64,000 bases of DNA from Streptomyces violaceoruber (GTDB lineage Bacteria; Actinomycetota; Actinomycetes; Streptomycetales; Streptomycetaceae), in assembly GCF_033406955.1 (NCBI RefSeq), contig NZ_CP137734.1:7998001-8062000 (forward strand), read 5' to 3'. The position numbers and the translations under genes are program-made. Each line of letters starts with the position of its first letter. Within the stretch, counting starts at the first letter, position 1. The notes under the pieces are model-generated. The model was not told the origin of the DNA and did not search any database. It saw only the letters and a list, made by a program, of their open reading frames with translations. Below, piece by piece: positions 63,054 through 64,000 of this stretch.

Positions 63054-64000
63054 TCAGTGTTCGAGCGGGGCCCGCAGCGCGGGATCCGACGCCGCCCGCC
63101 ACAGCCCGGGCAGCTCCCGCTGCCGGGCTTCCGCGCCCGCCCGTTCCCGGCCGTGCAGCACCCCCCACGTGAACGCCGACTCGCCCGCCCCGTGGGCGGC
63201 CACCGCCAGCCGGCGCAGGGTGTCCTGGGCGACCACGGCGTCCTGGTGCTCGCCGAGCAACTGCTGCACCGCCTTGGCCTGCTTGCCGAGCCGGGCGACG
63301 GGTTTGCCGAGCGCGGGACGCGCGACCTCGGCCGCGTAGCGCAGCCGCTTGGCCGCCTTGCGCGCCTCGTGCAGCTCCGTCTCCCGGGACCGGCCGGACG
63401 GCCGCGCGAGCGCGAGGTCCATGCGCCCGGCGAGACGGGCGTACTCCTTGAGCACCGCCCGGGCCATCGTCCGGGCCGGCTTCCGCCCGGCCCCGGAGCG
63501 CAGCGGCGGGTGCCGGACCAGCTCGTCCAGCGCGTCCAGGAGGCGCAGATGGCGCGGGCTGCCCAGGGCCATCCGCGTCCGGGACCGCACGTCCTCGTCC
63601 CGGGACACGTCCCACACCCGCAGCCGGGCGGCGACGGGGCCGAGCACCAGCTCGTCGGGGAGCCCGTCCAGCGCGGCGCCGATGCGTTCGCGCAGCACCT
63701 CCTGGTCCCGCGCGGCGCCCAGCTCGCCCGCCAGCCACCGGAGTTCCGCGGCCACGGGATCGGTGACCCGCCGGTCCAGCACCGACCGGTACGAACGCAG
63801 GCAACTGCGCAGCCGGCGGCACGTGACGCGCATCCGGTGCACCGCGTCGGGCAGCTCGCGGCGCACCGCCGGGTCCAGGCCCACCAGGACGCCGACCTGC
63901 TCGCGCAGGTAGGAGAGCACGTACGAACCGGAGGAGCCGGCGACCACTCCGTCGGGCGTCCGGGGCACGCCCGCGCCACCCACGCCGGTGTCCCGCAGCG
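63054..64000 (-). CDS. CHAD domain protein (5' end off window)
   Basis: The frame is open to the window edge; an in-frame GTG at 63983 could be a start, but LRDTGVGGAG before it reads like a continuing protein. The visible 309 residues form a CHAD domain, a helical bundle that binds polyphosphate through conserved basic residues: VHRMRVTCRRLRSCLRSYR, ARDQEVLRERI, ELHEARKAAKRLRYAAEV and LGEHQDAVVAQDTL. In most actinobacteria CHAD follows a CYTH domain, which may lie beyond base 64000. It is transcribed towards the glucanase, 123 bases upstream of it. Confidence 0.85.
   Translation of the reverse strand, partial: LRDTGVGGAGVPRTPDGVVAGSSGSYVLSYLREQVGVLVGLDPAVRRELPDAVHRMRVTCRRLRSCLRSYRSVLDRRVTDPVAAELRWLAGELGAARDQEVLRERIGAALDGLPDELVLGPVAARLRVWDVSRDEDVRSRTRMALGSPRHLRLLDALDELVRHPPLRSGAGRKPARTMARAVLKEYARLAGRMDLALARPSGRSRETELHEARKAAKRLRYAAEVARPALGKPVARLGKQAKAVQQLLGEHQDAVVAQDTLRRLAVAAHGAGESAFTWGVLHGRERAGAEARQRELPGLWRAASDPALRAPLEH

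Overview
High GC, strong third-position GC bias, GTG starts, overlapping ATGA/GTGA operons and an almost complete absence of TTA codons point to a Streptomyces chromosome. From memory (unverified), the gene order resembles the S. coelicolor left-arm locus with a Ku gene, sigB/rsbA/rsbB, dpsA, a 'conservon', furA-cpeB and a pyruvate carboxylase, here in the opposite orientation. I saw no rRNA, tRNA, CRISPR array, transposase or prophage genes.

Layout. 1-3000: tail of an SGNH hydrolase, a class I glutamine amidotransferase and a FemX-like peptidoglycan branching enzyme. 3201-7776: a stress block with a SAP-tailed Ku protein, a SigB/SigF-family sigma factor, its ATPase-type regulator, a STAS protein, a PRC-barrel protein and a Dps ferritin; SigB-type promoter motifs precede the sigma gene and dps. 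7797-13747: single genes (flavodoxin-like reductase, methyltransferase, orphan FAD subunit, GH25 muramidase, PhzF, divergent LysR). 14050-18593: conservon cvnA-B-C-D plus a CYP157-like P450 lacking the ExxR motif, with a convergent conventional P450.

19928-27052: a FadR/GntR-controlled operon (MFS, fused dihydroxyacetone-type kinase, RpiB-like and TPI-like isomerases, a TIM-barrel sugar enzyme, a PGDH_C-type dehydrogenase). Its content fits D-apionate degradation through L-erythrulose to D-erythrose 4-phosphate. 27110-32539: peptidase E, IclR, DUF1177, NCS1 permease and M20 peptidase, probably one uncharacterised peptide or N-acyl-amino-acid salvage unit. 32645-33339: zinc-free paralogues of ribosomal proteins L33 and L36, then a decayed exonuclease/TerD gene.

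33477-37186: two polyprenyl diphosphate synthases, a small protein and a cytoplasmic latex-clearing-protein-like (DUF2236) oxygenase. This is the best candidate here for an undescribed system that makes and then oxidatively cleaves a prenyl chain. 37299-42721: a WGR/beta-propeller protein, a TerC-like membrane protein and furA-katG. 42802-50216: phosphotransferase, MerR with a divergent double alpha/beta hydrolase under a MerR-type promoter, a sulfite-oxidase-like molybdoenzyme, and a secreted GH5 mannanase behind a perfect CebR box. 50244-53826: a two-component system and a CAP-domain protein. 54297-60320: an orphan ACP-KS-AT trio and pyruvate carboxylase. 60384-64000: a secreted GH55-type beta-1,3-glucanase and a truncated CHAD protein.
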